NCBI GenBank assembly: GCA_020446045.1
Contig: JAGRFM010000055.1
Coordinates: 1-39,364 of the forward strand
DNA: 39,364 nt
Source: Nitrosomonas sp.
GTDB lineage: Bacteria > Pseudomonadota > Gammaproteobacteria > Burkholderiales > Nitrosomonadaceae
Reading direction: 5' to 3'
Shown: positions 17,054 to 28,166 of the stretch, piece after piece
How positions within the stretch are numbered: position 1 is the first letter of the stretch
How the letters are laid out: every line of letters begins with the position of its first letter
Made by a program: the position numbers and the translations under genes
Notes under the pieces: generated by a model
What the model saw: only the letters and a program-made list of their open reading frames with translations
The model's database searches: none
Told to the model about the DNA's origin: nothing

Positions 17054-17443
17054 TGGTGAAAAATTTTCACTATCCCGTAACTTATGTCACAAAAATATGC
17101 AGGATGTATCTGATCAGTTGGTTTATATTAAAAAGTTTACTTAAGATCTCATTTTGCTGCCGACGCAAATTCTTCCCATTTCTTTAGCCTGATTTGTATT
17201 AATTCCCAACGCAAAGCTCCACAAGATTACCGACAACATGTATTAATGTATATTCCTGTTTTATAAGCACCTATTTAACGCACACAATACATAACCTGGA
17301 TAATCTCTTTCATGACATCGTTTATAGGCAGCTTGATTTTAACAGCAAACTACCGCTCATCTACCCCTTTTATAATAATGGAAATTGAGGGAAAATAGCG
17401 TTCTTCACACATTGGCAAAAAGTTTTATATTTGCATTTCATTT
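17054..17443. other. divergent intergenic region between yfiR-like gene and TonB receptor
   Basis: This is 390 AT-rich bases with no gene. It must hold the promoters of both divergent genes. A near-palindrome GTGAAAAATTTTCAC occurs directly before the yfiR-like start (about 17056-17070) and might be an operator or simply AT-rich sequence. I see no clear Fur box or riboswitch. Confidence 0.5.
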
Positions 17444-19468
17444 ATGATTCTTCGCAAAAATCTTTTAATAGTCTGCTTTCTTGCATTGTTTATTGCAACG
17501 CAGCCGGTCGTTGCGAAACAAAGCGGCACTGACGATATTTTTGCGATGGATCTGGAAGATCTCCTGAAAATGGAAGTGATTTCCACCAGTAAAAAGCCGC
17601 AATCCATTCTCAAATCGGCTGCCGCGATTCATGTCATCAACCAGGACGATATTCGTCGGTCGGGCGCAACCACGTTGCCGGATGTGTTTCGCGGTGTGCC
17701 GGGTATGCAAGTAGCACAGATTGATGCAAACAAGTGGGCGGTTTCAATCCGTGGCTTTAACGACCGGTTTTCCACTAAAACGCTCGTTATGATCGATGGC
17801 AGGACTATTTACACGCCGCTTTTCTCGGGTGTCTACTGGAATATGCACGATATGATGCTCGATGACATTGATCGCATAGAAATAGTCCGCGGCCCAGGCG
17901 GTTCATTATGGGGCGCCAATGCTGTCAATGGTGTTATCAATATCATCACCAAAAAAGCCAGTGATACACAAGGTACAATGGTTTCATTTATCGGCGGTTC
18001 TTTGGAAAGAAACGTCAGCGCGCGCTATGGCGGAAAAATCAATGACAATACCAGCTTTCGCGTTTACGCCAAAGGCCGGCATCATGAAAATTTCGAGCAA
18101 CAACCCCTTCTAAAGCATCTGGGCACTGCCAATGACCAATGGCGTAACCTCACGACAGGTTTCCGTGTTGACGGTGATTTAGGCAATAACAGCGATTGGA
18201 TGCTGCAAGGTGGTTACAACATAGGAACAGCGGAAGAACTGGGTTCCTCAACTTCTTTGACTCCGCCAATGCCGCTTATATTACGAGATACGATTGACTA
18301 TCAATCCGGCAACCTGGTTTTCCTGTGGAACAAATACGTATCGGATACCAATCGGTGGCGCGTTCAGGCTTATTACGATTATTTCAAACGCAATGCCTTA
18401 AACAATACCAACATAGTCCATACTATAGACCTTGAAATCCAGAATCAGCTACAACTGTTTGAGATTCATAATGTTGTCTGGGGTCTGGGTTACCGCAGCG
18501 TGGTTGATGAACTTCAAAATGACTTTGTAGTTTCGTTCAATCCCTCTCACCGTCATTACAAAACATTCAGCGCCTTCATCCAGGATGAAATCCAGTTAAT
18601 GGATCAATTACGTTTTACCATTGGCACCAAGCTCGAACATAACGATTTTACCGGCTTTGAATATCAACCCAATGCAAGATTGTTGTACGAAGTAAATGAC
18701 AAAAACTCTGTCTGGATGGCTTATTCAAGAGCAGTTCGCGTACCGTCCCGCGCAAACGATGATATCCGCATCAATTTCCTGGCGCTGTCCGGTAATGAAC
18801 CCAATTCGCCGCCACTACTGTTTAGCATCTTTGGTGACCGGAGATACCACGCAGAAAAAGTTAACGCATTCGAAGTGGGTTACCGCAGTTTGCTAACGAA
18901 TCATCTTTCCGTCGATACCGCTCTGTTTTACAATATTTATGATGATCTGTCATCGGCTGAGCGTAACGGACCGGTGTTTGAAACTTCTCCGCTGCCACCA
19001 CATTTGTTATTCCTCAGCACCTTTGACAACAATACGAAGGCCAACACCTACGGTGCAGAAATCATGGCAAAATGGCAAGTCACTGATTTCTGGCAACTTA
19101 CCTCAAGCTACACCTGGTTTAAGCTGGACGCGCGCTATGTCAAGAACAGCACAGCATCCCCAGAAAGGCTGTTTGAACTCGAACATTCTGACCCGCGTCA
19201 CCAGTTCTCGGTGCGTTCTAATATTCAGCTACCGCACAACCTGGAATTCAACACTAATTTTTACTATACCGATAGCCTGAAAAGCCATGATGTACCGGTA
19301 CAAGCACGTCTGGATCTAAGACTGGCCTGGAATCCGTCACGCAAACTGCAACTTGCAGTCGTCGGGCAGAACGTCACTAACAAAACGCATCATGAATTCG
19401 ACACCACGGATGCTATTTATTCACATATACCGCGCAGTATTTATGGCCGAATCATGTACAACTTCTAA
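17444..19468 (+). CDS. TonB-dependent outer-membrane receptor
   Basis: The 674-residue product has a signal peptide (about 1-24, LLIVCFLALFIATQPVVA), a plug domain (about 50-170) and a 22-strand-type barrel ending in the outer-membrane signature Phe (IMYNF). The plug begins with DLEDLLKMEVISTSKKPQ, where the last part resembles a TonB box, and contains IRRSGATTLPDVFRGVPGM, VSIRGFNDRF and RIEIVRGPGGSLWGANAVNG, all characteristic. The ligand cannot be told from sequence; the closest described group is the colicin I/siderophore or cobalamin receptor class. No transport genes are adjacent. The ATG is 17444; the divergent neighbour is YfiR-like. Confidence 0.93.
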   Translation: MILRKNLLIVCFLALFIATQPVVAKQSGTDDIFAMDLEDLLKMEVISTSKKPQSILKSAAAIHVINQDDIRRSGATTLPDVFRGVPGMQVAQIDANKWAVSIRGFNDRFSTKTLVMIDGRTIYTPLFSGVYWNMHDMMLDDIDRIEIVRGPGGSLWGANAVNGVINIITKKASDTQGTMVSFIGGSLERNVSARYGGKINDNTSFRVYAKGRHHENFEQQPLLKHLGTANDQWRNLTTGFRVDGDLGNNSDWMLQGGYNIGTAEELGSSTSLTPPMPLILRDTIDYQSGNLVFLWNKYVSDTNRWRVQAYYDYFKRNALNNTNIVHTIDLEIQNQLQLFEIHNVVWGLGYRSVVDELQNDFVVSFNPSHRHYKTFSAFIQDEIQLMDQLRFTIGTKLEHNDFTGFEYQPNARLLYEVNDKNSVWMAYSRAVRVPSRANDDIRINFLALSGNEPNSPPLLFSIFGDRRYHAEKVNAFEVGYRSLLTNHLSVDTALFYNIYDDLSSAERNGPVFETSPLPPHLLFLSTFDNNTKANTYGAEIMAKWQVTDFWQLTSSYTWFKLDARYVKNSTASPERLFELEHSDPRHQFSVRSNIQLPHNLEFNTNFYYTDSLKSHDVPVQARLDLRLAWNPSRKLQLAVVGQNVTNKTHHEFDTTDAIYSHIPRSIYGRIMYNF

Positions 19469-19479
19469 GAAAAAATATA

Positions 19480-20514
19480 TTAAACCTGCATATAGGGTAA
19501 TGGCCCTATCTCCACAACCGGGCCTTGTGGTTTCTTCCAGAACAGTTTTCCGGTTTCAATACTGCTGATTTGAATGACCGCAAGCGCATCAAAACCACCA
19601 ACCGGAGCAGGTGTAGCATTGACGATTTTTCCACAGGATTGATCATCACCTTCACCGAACAAATCATCCCCGGCAGAAACGGTTTCATCAGTTACAACAT
19701 GAATCCGGCGCATACGACGCTTGAGTTTACCGAGGTATTGCGTACGCGCGATAATTTCCTGCCCGGGATAACACCCTTTCTTAAAACTCACACCACCGAT
19801 CAGGTCCAGATTGATCATTTGCGGTAGAAATTCTTCCTGTGTTGCCGGAGTAATCATCGGTATACCTGCAAGAATTTCCAACCGATCCCAATGTGCCGTA
19901 CCCGAAGGTTGCGCATGTTGGCATAGCGTCTTCCACAATTCTTGCGCATAGTCCGATTCAACAACAAGCTCTACGCGGTCGGCTGAATAACAAAGCAGAG
20001 CCGCCTGCGCCATCTGTATGATTTGATGCTGATGCAGTTCATCAGCAGGAATGTGCACAATCTCCGCAATGCGTTCCAGAACCTGACTCCCCGCAACACC
20101 GATTCGTACCCGCTGGTCGCTGCAATCCCTGATTTGGACTTTCGAACGCAGAATAAACATCGACAGTCTCTTCTGCAGGGCCGGGCACAGACTGAGCGGC
20201 AATTGCATAAACCATTCATCTCCGCTTTGCCATAACATGAAATTCGCCAGCACACGCCCTTTGGGCGTGCAATAGCCGCCATATTTCACCTGATGATCAT
20301 CAGCCTGCTTGACATCGCAAGTCAACTGATTCTGCAAAAATGATCGTACATCTTCTCCGGAAAAAACCAACAAGCCATAATGCGACAAATCGACAAGCAC
20401 TGTTTCGGATTGATCCTGTTTGAAATCATTAGGGGGATTATTAAAATGGTCGACACGCCCATCCTTAATGACTGCATTATGGTTTTGTAAGAAAATACGC
20501 CAGCTTTCTTGCAT
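19480..20514 (-). CDS. ygfZ: YgfZ-type folate-binding protein for iron-sulfur enzyme maintenance
   Basis: This 344-residue protein is related to GcvT. It carries the YgfZ signature KKGCYPGQEII (near residue 248), with the conserved Cys, and the upstream LIGGVSF. YgfZ uses tetrahydrofolate and helps assemble or repair certain Fe-S clusters, for example in MiaB. The early part has LVDLSHYGLLVFSGEDVRSFLQNQLT, typical for the family. Length agrees with E. coli YgfZ (326). It converges with the TonB receptor (11 bases apart) and is divergent from the ATPase operon. Confidence 0.93.
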   Translation of the reverse strand: MQESWRIFLQNHNAVIKDGRVDHFNNPPNDFKQDQSETVLVDLSHYGLLVFSGEDVRSFLQNQLTCDVKQADDHQVKYGGYCTPKGRVLANFMLWQSGDEWFMQLPLSLCPALQKRLSMFILRSKVQIRDCSDQRVRIGVAGSQVLERIAEIVHIPADELHQHQIIQMAQAALLCYSADRVELVVESDYAQELWKTLCQHAQPSGTAHWDRLEILAGIPMITPATQEEFLPQMINLDLIGGVSFKKGCYPGQEIIARTQYLGKLKRRMRRIHVVTDETVSAGDDLFGEGDDQSCGKIVNATPAPVGGFDALAVIQISSIETGKLFWKKPQGPVVEIGPLPYMQV

Positions 20515-20602
20515 GATTCAAAACTAATCGAGTTAATCAGAGGCTTATTATATAAAAGCGCGGCCTTTCTGACACAAAAGCGCAAAACAAATGCTTTACA
20601 GC

Positions 20603-20632
20603 TTGAATGTGAGTGTTCATATGCGGTATAAC
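20603..20632 (+). promoter_or_regulatory. possible promoter of the N-ATPase operon
   Basis: TTGAAT (20603-20608) and TATAAC (20627-20632) are separated by 18 bases, 38 bases before the atpD start. It is a reasonable but not strong sigma-70 match, chosen because the divergent gap to ygfZ is only 156 bases and must contain the operon promoter. Confidence 0.3.
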
Positions 20633-20643
20633 CACTATTCTGA

Positions 20644-22472
<1,829 letters not shown>

Positions 22473-22516
22473 CGAACGATTCACAGGATATCTTGTGCGC
22501 ACACCCTGTGGGTTAA

Positions 22517-22601
22517 CTTTTCAGTGTCACTGGCTGTGTTAGGGCTTTTGACAAGGGAATTACCATTGCCTAAGCCCTGCCTTGCCAGTAACACTGAAAA
22601 G
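22517..22601. repeat. long hairpin between atpC and atpQ
   Basis: Arms of 18 bases (22517-22534 and 22584-22601) pair with one mismatch (CTTTTCAGTGTCACTGGC facing GCCAGTAACACTGAAAAG). A second inner stem AGGGCTT/AAGCCCT (22541-22547 and 22572-22578) continues the fold. A smaller stem, CACAGG with CCTGTG, sits just before it (about 22482-22510). No T-run follows on the plus strand, so it is not a classical terminator. It could be an mRNA processing or stability element, or a small mobile inverted-repeat sequence. Confidence 0.8.
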
Positions 22602-22639
22602 CTGACTGTATCTGTAAATATTAAGTTCAAGGAATACTA

Positions 22640-22912
22640 GTGGATGATAAACAATTACGCAAATCGGTAGAAAAGCAGATCAAACGCATGAAAAAAGCCG
22701 AAGAGGAGCGCCCTACCCTGCTGGCTCAATCTATTTTTATGGGAACGCTTTCGCTGCTGTTTGTAATACCGGTTATTATCGGGGCTTATCTGGGCAACTG
22801 GCTCGATGACCAGGCCGAAGAATATTCGATACGTTGGACAATCGGCCTGATGTTTCTGGGGCTTGTCATCGGCGTTGTGAATGTCTATTTGTATGTACGG
22901 GAGCATCAGTAA
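22640..22912 (+). CDS. atpQ: N-ATPase membrane subunit AtpQ (AtpZ/AtpI-like)
   Basis: This 90-residue protein has a charged N-terminal helix (KQLRKSVEKQIKRMKKAEEE) and two membrane helices (about 30-52, LSLLFVIPVIIGAYLGNWLD, and 66-86, TIGLMFLGLVIGVVNVYLYV), the AtpZ/AtpI pattern. By family it helps c-ring assembly or binds Mg2+. The GTG start at 22640 has AAGGAA upstream. Its TAA overlaps the ATG of atpB (TAATG), leaving no space for atpR, which N-ATPase operons normally have here. Confidence 0.85.
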   Translation: MDDKQLRKSVEKQIKRMKKAEEERPTLLAQSIFMGTLSLLFVIPVIIGAYLGNWLDDQAEEYSIRWTIGLMFLGLVIGVVNVYLYVREHQ

Positions 22913-23583
22913 TGGAAGAGACTATCGTGGTATTTCATATTGGGCCGCTGGGCATCACGTCGATTGTTATTACAACATGGGGCATCATGTTGACTCTGGG
23001 GTTGTTCTGCTGGCTCGCAACACGGCATTTGTCACTTCAACCCGGTCCCCTCCAGACCGCGTTGGAAGGCATCGTATCGACGATGGAAGCCGCCATTCAA
23101 GCAGTGCTACCCGGTCAGGCAAGACAACTGCTGCCGTTTATTGCGACATTGTGGATTTATATTGTCGTCGCCAATATGACCGGCCTGATTCCGCATTTGC
23201 ATTCACCGACCGGAAATTTGTCGGTTACAGCAGGCCTTGCTATCCTGGTATTTTTTTCAGTGCATTGGTTCGGCATCCACCAGAATGGCTTGCAATATTT
23301 GCGACATTATTTAAGTCCGTCACCATTATTATTGCCATTTCATTTAATCAGTGAAGTCACGCGCACCATCGCATTGGCAGTGCGTTTATTTGGCAATATC
23401 ATGAGTCTCGAACTGGTGGCATTGCTGGTTTTGCTGGTTGCAGGTCTGCTGGTGCCGATACCACTGCTAATGCTGCATATTATTGAGGCCTTGGTACAAG
23501 CCTATATTTTTGGAATGCTGGCGTTGATTTATGTTGCTGGCGCCATGCAGTCCCAACAAAGTGAGAAAGGAAAACAATCATGA
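22912..23583 (+). CDS. atpB: N-type F1Fo ATPase a subunit
   Basis: The 223-residue ion-channel subunit has five or six membrane helices. The essential Arg lies in TIALAVRLFGNIMSLELV and the preceding channel segment is WIYIVVANMTGLIPHLHSPT. The start is ATG 22912, overlapping the atpQ stop; the longer frame from 22834 lies within atpQ. The stop overlaps the atpE start (ATGA). The subunit forms the ion half-channels against the c ring in the membrane. Confidence 0.94.
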   Translation: MEETIVVFHIGPLGITSIVITTWGIMLTLGLFCWLATRHLSLQPGPLQTALEGIVSTMEAAIQAVLPGQARQLLPFIATLWIYIVVANMTGLIPHLHSPTGNLSVTAGLAILVFFSVHWFGIHQNGLQYLRHYLSPSPLLLPFHLISEVTRTIALAVRLFGNIMSLELVALLVLLVAGLLVPIPLLMLHIIEALVQAYIFGMLALIYVAGAMQSQQSEKGKQS

Positions 23584-23846
23584 GCGACATGACCTGGTTT
23601 ACGATGTTATCCACCATAACGGCTGCACTTGCGGTTGCGATTGGTATGATGTTGCCGGCACTGGCGATGGGACGCGCAATCAGTCAGGCATTAGACGCCC
23701 TGGCACGGCAACCCGAAGCGGAAAAATCGGTAATGCGAACTTTATTTATCGGCCTGGCCATGATTGAATCACTGGCGATTTATATACTGGTGATTGTGCT
23801 GATTATCCTGTTCCGCAATCCGCTGCTGGAATATCTTGTTCAATAA
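23580..23846 (+). CDS. atpE: N-type F1Fo ATPase c subunit
   Basis: The 88-residue hairpin forms the rotor ring. The loop ARQPEA (42-47) is canonical. Helix 2 holds the ion-binding carboxylate Glu63 in LAMIESLAIY. Relative to the Ilyobacter Na+ ring (Gln32, Val63, Glu65, Ser66, Tyr70), Glu, Ser64 and Tyr68 are present, but the Gln position is Met30 and the Val position is Met61. Helix 1 carries PALAMGRAISQAL in place of the usual Gly-rich run. Ion choice (Na+ or H+) is therefore open. The ATG overlaps atpB by four bases. Confidence 0.95.
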   Translation: MSDMTWFTMLSTITAALAVAIGMMLPALAMGRAISQALDALARQPEAEKSVMRTLFIGLAMIESLAIYILVIVLIILFRNPLLEYLVQ

Positions 23847-23860
23847 ACCGGTGATGTCAC

Positions 23861-24610
23861 GTGGATTTCGACTGGACTACCTTTATTCTTGAAATTGTCA
23901 ACTTTCTGATCCTGGTCTGGATTCTGAAACGTTTCTTGTATCAGCCTGTGCTGGACATCATCGACAAACGCCGCGCCGGTATTGACCAGGCAATGGCAGA
24001 TGCGCAACGCATTGAAGATGAGGCCAAAGCGCTGAAGCAAAAAAACGAACAGTTTCTGGTTGATTGGGAGAACGAAAAAGAATCTGCTCATGCGCGATTA
24101 TCCACAGAACTCGCTGAACTGCGTGAACGCAAACTGGCAGAATTGACACAGAAAATTGCAGAAGAAACGGAGCGGCGCAAAATTATCGATGAGCGCCGCC
24201 GGCTCGAATATGAAAAAAGGGTGGAAGATAAAGCCATAGAACAAGGCGTCACATTTGCAAGTCAGTTGCTTTCCCGTATGGCAACGCCGGAACTGGAAGC
24301 ACAATTGTTTCAGTTATTGCTGAAAGATCTGGCCAGTCTTGGCGAAACGGACAAACAGTCTCTCAGGGATGCCGCTGCTGCACTCTCATCACCTATTACA
24401 GTACAAAGTGTTTTTCCTTTATCCGATAAGCAACGCAATGACTTGGCAACTTGTTTGAGTGAAATCATCCAACAAAACGCGAATTTAGAATTTCAATGCA
24501 ATGCGCAGTTACTGGCCGGTATCCATATTCAAATAGGCCCCTGGATATTGCATGCCAATCTGCGCGATGAACTGAAATTTTTCAGCAAACCTGTTCAGTA
24601 TGAAGAATAA
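23861..24610 (+). CDS. atpF: N-type F1Fo ATPase b subunit with delta-like C-terminal part
   Basis: This 249-residue peripheral stalk protein has one N-terminal membrane helix (about 8-25, [20 protein letters not shown]), a long charged coiled coil (about 35-140) and a C-terminal region (about 150-245: [47 protein letters not shown]) resembling the delta (OSCP) subunit. N-ATPase operons lack a separate atpH, and the b subunit is long, so it probably does both jobs. The GTG start at 23861 follows atpE by 14 bases. The stop overlaps atpA by 11. Confidence 0.9.
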   Translation: MDFDWTTFILEIVNFLILVWILKRFLYQPVLDIIDKRRAGIDQAMADAQRIEDEAKALKQKNEQFLVDWENEKESAHARLSTELAELRERKLAELTQKIAEETERRKIIDERRRLEYEKRVEDKAIEQGVTFASQLLSRMATPELEAQLFQLLLKDLASLGETDKQSLRDAAAALSSPITVQSVFPLSDKQRNDLATCLSEIIQQNANLEFQCNAQLLAGIHIQIGPWILHANLRDELKFFSKPVQYEE

Positions 24611-26105
24611 TGTATTGACTGCTGCACATCGCGAATCACCGCTGAACAAACAAGCGGAATGGCTGAAATACTACCGATACGGATTGCGCATCTCGGAACA
24701 AGGCACTGTCATCTCTGTTGGTGACGGCATCGCCTGGATCAGCGGTTTACCGTCAGCCTGCATGGATGAAATGGTCCATCTGGAAGACGGCAGCAGGGCA
24801 CTGGTTTTTCATCTTGGCCGTGATCGGGTGGGCGCCATTTTACTCGAGCAAACCGCACAACTTACCGCGGGTACTCCTGTATTTTTAACCGGTAATCGCC
24901 TGCGCATCGGTACCGGCGATATTTTGTTAGGCCGTGTCATTGATCCACTCGGCAAACCGTTGGATGATGCCGGTGCATTGACCTATGATACTTTCCGGTT
25001 GCTGGATGTAGCTTCTCCGCCCATCATAGCGCGGGATTTTGTATCCCAACCTGTTTATACCGGCAACAAGATTGTCGATACTTTGATCCCGATCGGCAAA
25101 GGTCAGCGGCAGTTGATTATCGGTGATAACGGGTGCGGAAAAAGTACACTGGCAATTGATACGGTTGTTAATCAAAAGAGCAAGGAAGTCTATTGCATTT
25201 ATGTGCTGATTGGCCAGAAGCGCTCCGCAGTCGTGAACACCATTGAAATTCTACGCCATGCAGGTGCTTTGGATTATACCGTTGTGGTAGTCGCGGAAGC
25301 CAATGCCATGCCTGGGCTGAAATATCTGGCGCCATTTGCCGGCTGCGCCGTAGCTGAAGCCTGGATGGCGCAAGGACACGACACACTGATTGTTTACGAT
25401 GACTTAAGCACCCATGCACGCAGCTACCGTGAGTTGTCTCTCCTGCTGCGTAAACCACCCGGACGGGAAGCGTATCCGGGCGATATTTTTTATCTGCATT
25501 CCAGGCTGTTGGAACGCTCCACGCGACTTTCCGCTAAACAGGGGGGCGGCAGCATGACTGCCTTGCCCATCATCGAAACGGAACTGGGTGAAATTGCTTC
25601 CTATATTCCGACCAATTTGATTTCAATCACTGACGGACAGATTTATCTGGATCACCAGCTTTTCGTTCGAGGATTTTTACCGGCGATCGACGTTACCCGC
25701 TCTGTTTCACGAATTGGCGGCAAAGCACAGCATCCGATCATCAAAAAAGAAGCCGGACGCATGAAACTGGATTACTTGCAATTTCTCGAATTGGAAGTTT
25801 TCACCCGTTTTGGTTCAAAGCTGGATAAAAGTATGGAAAAACGTATCCGACGCGGGCAAATTTTACGTGAAATGCTAAAGCAGGAATCATTATCCCCTGT
25901 CACGATAGAATTTCAAATGGCATGGCTGGTCGCTTATAACGAAGGATTATTTGACCAACTTGAATTGGAACAGATCAAATCCTGTATAAAGTATTTACAG
26001 GAACAGGTTGACAATGCAGATTTAAATCTCGATGAAGGCCGGGATCAATGGAAACGATTAATTCGTGCCTGGTTAAAACAGAGGAACAATGAGCAAGCGT
26101 CATGA
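24600..26105 (+). CDS. atpA: N-type F1Fo ATPase alpha subunit
   Basis: The 501-residue non-catalytic subunit has a P-loop [11 protein letters not shown], which differs from the GDRQTGKT of housekeeping alpha subunits, then [20 protein letters not shown], and the arginine-finger region [14 protein letters not shown]. The N-terminus lacks the long helix (about 25 residues) of classical alpha that binds delta, in keeping with the altered b/delta architecture. The overlap with atpF (11 bases) and atpG (17 bases) shows tight coupling. Confidence 0.95.
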   Translation: MKNNVLTAAHRESPLNKQAEWLKYYRYGLRISEQGTVISVGDGIAWISGLPSACMDEMVHLEDGSRALVFHLGRDRVGAILLEQTAQLTAGTPVFLTGNRLRIGTGDILLGRVIDPLGKPLDDAGALTYDTFRLLDVASPPIIARDFVSQPVYTGNKIVDTLIPIGKGQRQLIIGDNGCGKSTLAIDTVVNQKSKEVYCIYVLIGQKRSAVVNTIEILRHAGALDYTVVVVAEANAMPGLKYLAPFAGCAVAEAWMAQGHDTLIVYDDLSTHARSYRELSLLLRKPPGREAYPGDIFYLHSRLLERSTRLSAKQGGGSMTALPIIETELGEIASYIPTNLISITDGQIYLDHQLFVRGFLPAIDVTRSVSRIGGKAQHPIIKKEAGRMKLDYLQFLELEVFTRFGSKLDKSMEKRIRRGQILREMLKQESLSPVTIEFQMAWLVAYNEGLFDQLELEQIKSCIKYLQEQVDNADLNLDEGRDQWKRLIRAWLKQRNNEQAS

Positions 26106-26925
26106 AATAAAAAACCGGATAGCTACACTGGGTGAGATAAAAGGCATCATGAATGCCATGAAAAATCTGGCTTTACTTGAAATACGCAAACTGGATGTTT
26201 TTTTATCAACTCAACAACGCGTCGTTGCCAATATCGAAACAGCATCACAGGATTTCCTGAGCTTTTATGCCCATTTGCAGGCTTTACCGGAAGACGTACA
26301 GCAACTTTGGATTGTCATTGGATCCGAACGCGGGTTTTGCGGTGAATTTAACAAGGCTTTATATCAATTTGTACAGACCTATGATCAACAAAACAACCGC
26401 TTGCTGCTAATCGTTGGCAGCCAATTACATACAAAATTCAGGGACGATCCTCATGTCGCAGCATGCCTCAATGGTCACAGCGTAGCTGAAGAAATCCATA
26501 CCACATTATTACGTTTGACAGAAATACTCAATCGACTGCAAAAACAGTTCAAACTGGAAAACATAGGCCGTATTAGCGCTGTGTATCATGATAATGAAAC
26601 GTGCTCGGTGAAGTTACGGCAACTCTTGCCTTTTGCTCTACCACAAAAAGAACCGGAATTTCCCCATCCGCCGTTACTGAATCTTGAGCCTTCGAAGTTT
26701 CTGACTCAACTGACCGATCACTACCTTTATGCCGTTTTGCATGAAGTATTTTATACCGCACTGACAGTGGAGAACCGTATGCGACTCGAACATATGGAAA
26801 AGGCCATACATCTTCTTGAAAAGAAAGAAACGCAATTACAAATGAACTATAACAAGGTGCGTCAGGAAGAAATCATAGAAGAGATTGAAGTCATACTGCT
26901 CAGTGCGGAAGCATTATCCGAATAA
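26089..26925 (+). CDS. atpG: N-type F1Fo ATPase gamma subunit
   Basis: The 278-residue rotor shaft has an N-terminal helix ([20 protein letters not shown], then MNAMKNLAL), the Rossmann-like middle ([18 protein letters not shown]) and a C-terminal helix ([35 protein letters not shown]), all as in gamma. It is a weak match to housekeeping gamma, as usual in N-ATPases. It is the last gene of the operon; the next gene converges 47 bases on. Confidence 0.93.
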   Translation: MSKRHEIKNRIATLGEIKGIMNAMKNLALLEIRKLDVFLSTQQRVVANIETASQDFLSFYAHLQALPEDVQQLWIVIGSERGFCGEFNKALYQFVQTYDQQNNRLLLIVGSQLHTKFRDDPHVAACLNGHSVAEEIHTTLLRLTEILNRLQKQFKLENIGRISAVYHDNETCSVKLRQLLPFALPQKEPEFPHPPLLNLEPSKFLTQLTDHYLYAVLHEVFYTALTVENRMRLEHMEKAIHLLEKKETQLQMNYNKVRQEEIIEEIEVILLSAEALSE

Positions 26926-26972
26926 ATGCAAGCGAAATTAATCAAAATCAGACAAGACCAGATCTTTTTACA

Positions 26973-28163
26973 TTAGGGCTGTAAAACTTCATGGTAAAGC
27001 TTTGCAAAGGTTTCGCCTACATGCGCTATTTGCTCAGTCGTATGCGCTGCATTAACGCTGCACCGCACCAATGATTTTCCATCTGGCGCTGCTGGCGGCA
27101 GAATCAGATTCACATAAATATTATTTTCCAGCAAGCGATGCCAGATTTGCAGTGCCTGTTTAGGACTGTCGAGTATCGCAGCAATCACGGGCCCCGGTTC
27201 CGGGCCTAGTATATAGCCAGTCTCCTTGAGCCTTGTGTAGAGTTGTGTACAGTTTTTCCATAGTTGCTTCCGCAAATCACTGCCATTACGCAATAATTGC
27301 AAAGCGGCACGCGTGGATGCAATCGTTGCGGGAGACGGTGATGCTGTAAAAATATACGGATGACTGACATAACGTAATTGATCCAGTTGCGGATGATTAC
27401 TGACGCAAAATCCACCGATACTGCACAGGCTTTTGCTGAATGTACCTGTTATAAAATCGACTTCTTTCAGCAAGCCGGTTTTCTCAACCAGTCCCTGCCC
27501 CGTTTCTCCCAGGACGCCTAATGAATGCGCCTCATCGAGCAGCAAAGTACAGTTGTATTTATTCTTGAGTTCAACAATTTCGGGTAACGGCGCCTGGTCC
27601 CCCAGCATGCTGTAAATGCCTTCGACAATAATCAGCGTTGTTTCCGCTCGACCACCCAATCGGCGCAACCGTTTCTCCATATCGGCCATATCGTTGTGTT
27701 TGAAGCGAATAATTTCCGCGCCACTCAAAATACAGCCGTCAAAAATGCTGGCATGTGAATCACCATCGATCAAAACGGTATCGCCACGGCCAACCAGCCC
27801 GGAGATAGTACCCAGGTTAGCCTGATAACCGGTGGTAAATACAATCCCCGAACAGCAATCATAGAAATCCGCAAACTCGCGTTCAAGTGCCCGATGACCA
27901 TAATAGCTGCCGTTTGCCATGCGCGAACCGGTTGTACCCGTTCCTTCTTCATCCAAAGCTTTATGTGCGGCTTCAATGCATTCCGGTGCAAATGTCAGCC
28001 CCAGATAATTGTTAGTACCAAGCAATAAAACCCGCCGCTCACCGATTCTGGCTTCAGTCGCAGAGTACACTTCTTCTATCGGAATCCCAAAAGCACCCAC
28101 GCCTTCAGGCAACATTGCTTTTCTTGCCGCCGCAGCGGCGTCAAGTTTTTCCAGTAAATTCAT
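26973..28163 (-). CDS. serine palmitoyltransferase-like alpha-oxoamine synthase
   Basis: This PLP-dependent enzyme is predicted to condense serine with an acyl-thioester to give 3-ketosphinganine, the first committed step of sphingolipid synthesis. The 396-residue product has GTNNYLGLT near residue 50, GTGTTGSRMANG (about 74-85), LLLDEAHSLGVLGETGQG and the PLP lysine in TGTFSKSLCSIGG. The fold is shared with BioF (8-amino-7-oxononanoate synthase) and KBL, but the location, three bases after an acyl carrier protein gene and in an operon with a reductase and an acyl-AMP ligase, points to serine palmitoyltransferase. It is the last gene of the operon. BioF would be the main alternative. Confidence 0.85.
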   Translation of the reverse strand: MNLLEKLDAAAAARKAMLPEGVGAFGIPIEEVYSATEARIGERRVLLLGTNNYLGLTFAPECIEAAHKALDEEGTGTTGSRMANGSYYGHRALEREFADFYDCCSGIVFTTGYQANLGTISGLVGRGDTVLIDGDSHASIFDGCILSGAEIIRFKHNDMADMEKRLRRLGGRAETTLIIVEGIYSMLGDQAPLPEIVELKNKYNCTLLLDEAHSLGVLGETGQGLVEKTGLLKEVDFITGTFSKSLCSIGGFCVSNHPQLDQLRYVSHPYIFTASPSPATIASTRAALQLLRNGSDLRKQLWKNCTQLYTRLKETGYILGPEPGPVIAAILDSPKQALQIWHRLLENNIYVNLILPPAAPDGKSLVRCSVNAAHTTEQIAHVGETFAKLYHEVLQP

Positions 28164-28166
28164 TGT

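Noticed and set aside
19480..20514. Aminomethyltransferase GcvT
   Set aside because: The KGCYPGQE signature and length are those of YgfZ, and no glycine-cleavage genes are adjacent.
22473..22639. Decayed atpR in the gap after atpC
   Set aside because: The gap is before atpQ, not after it, and is made of inverted repeats with no hydrophobic frame.
26973..28163. BioF (biotin synthesis) call for the oxoamine synthase
   Set aside because: There are no biotin genes nearby and a dedicated ACP and acyl-AMP ligase are in the operon; it is kept only as an alternative.
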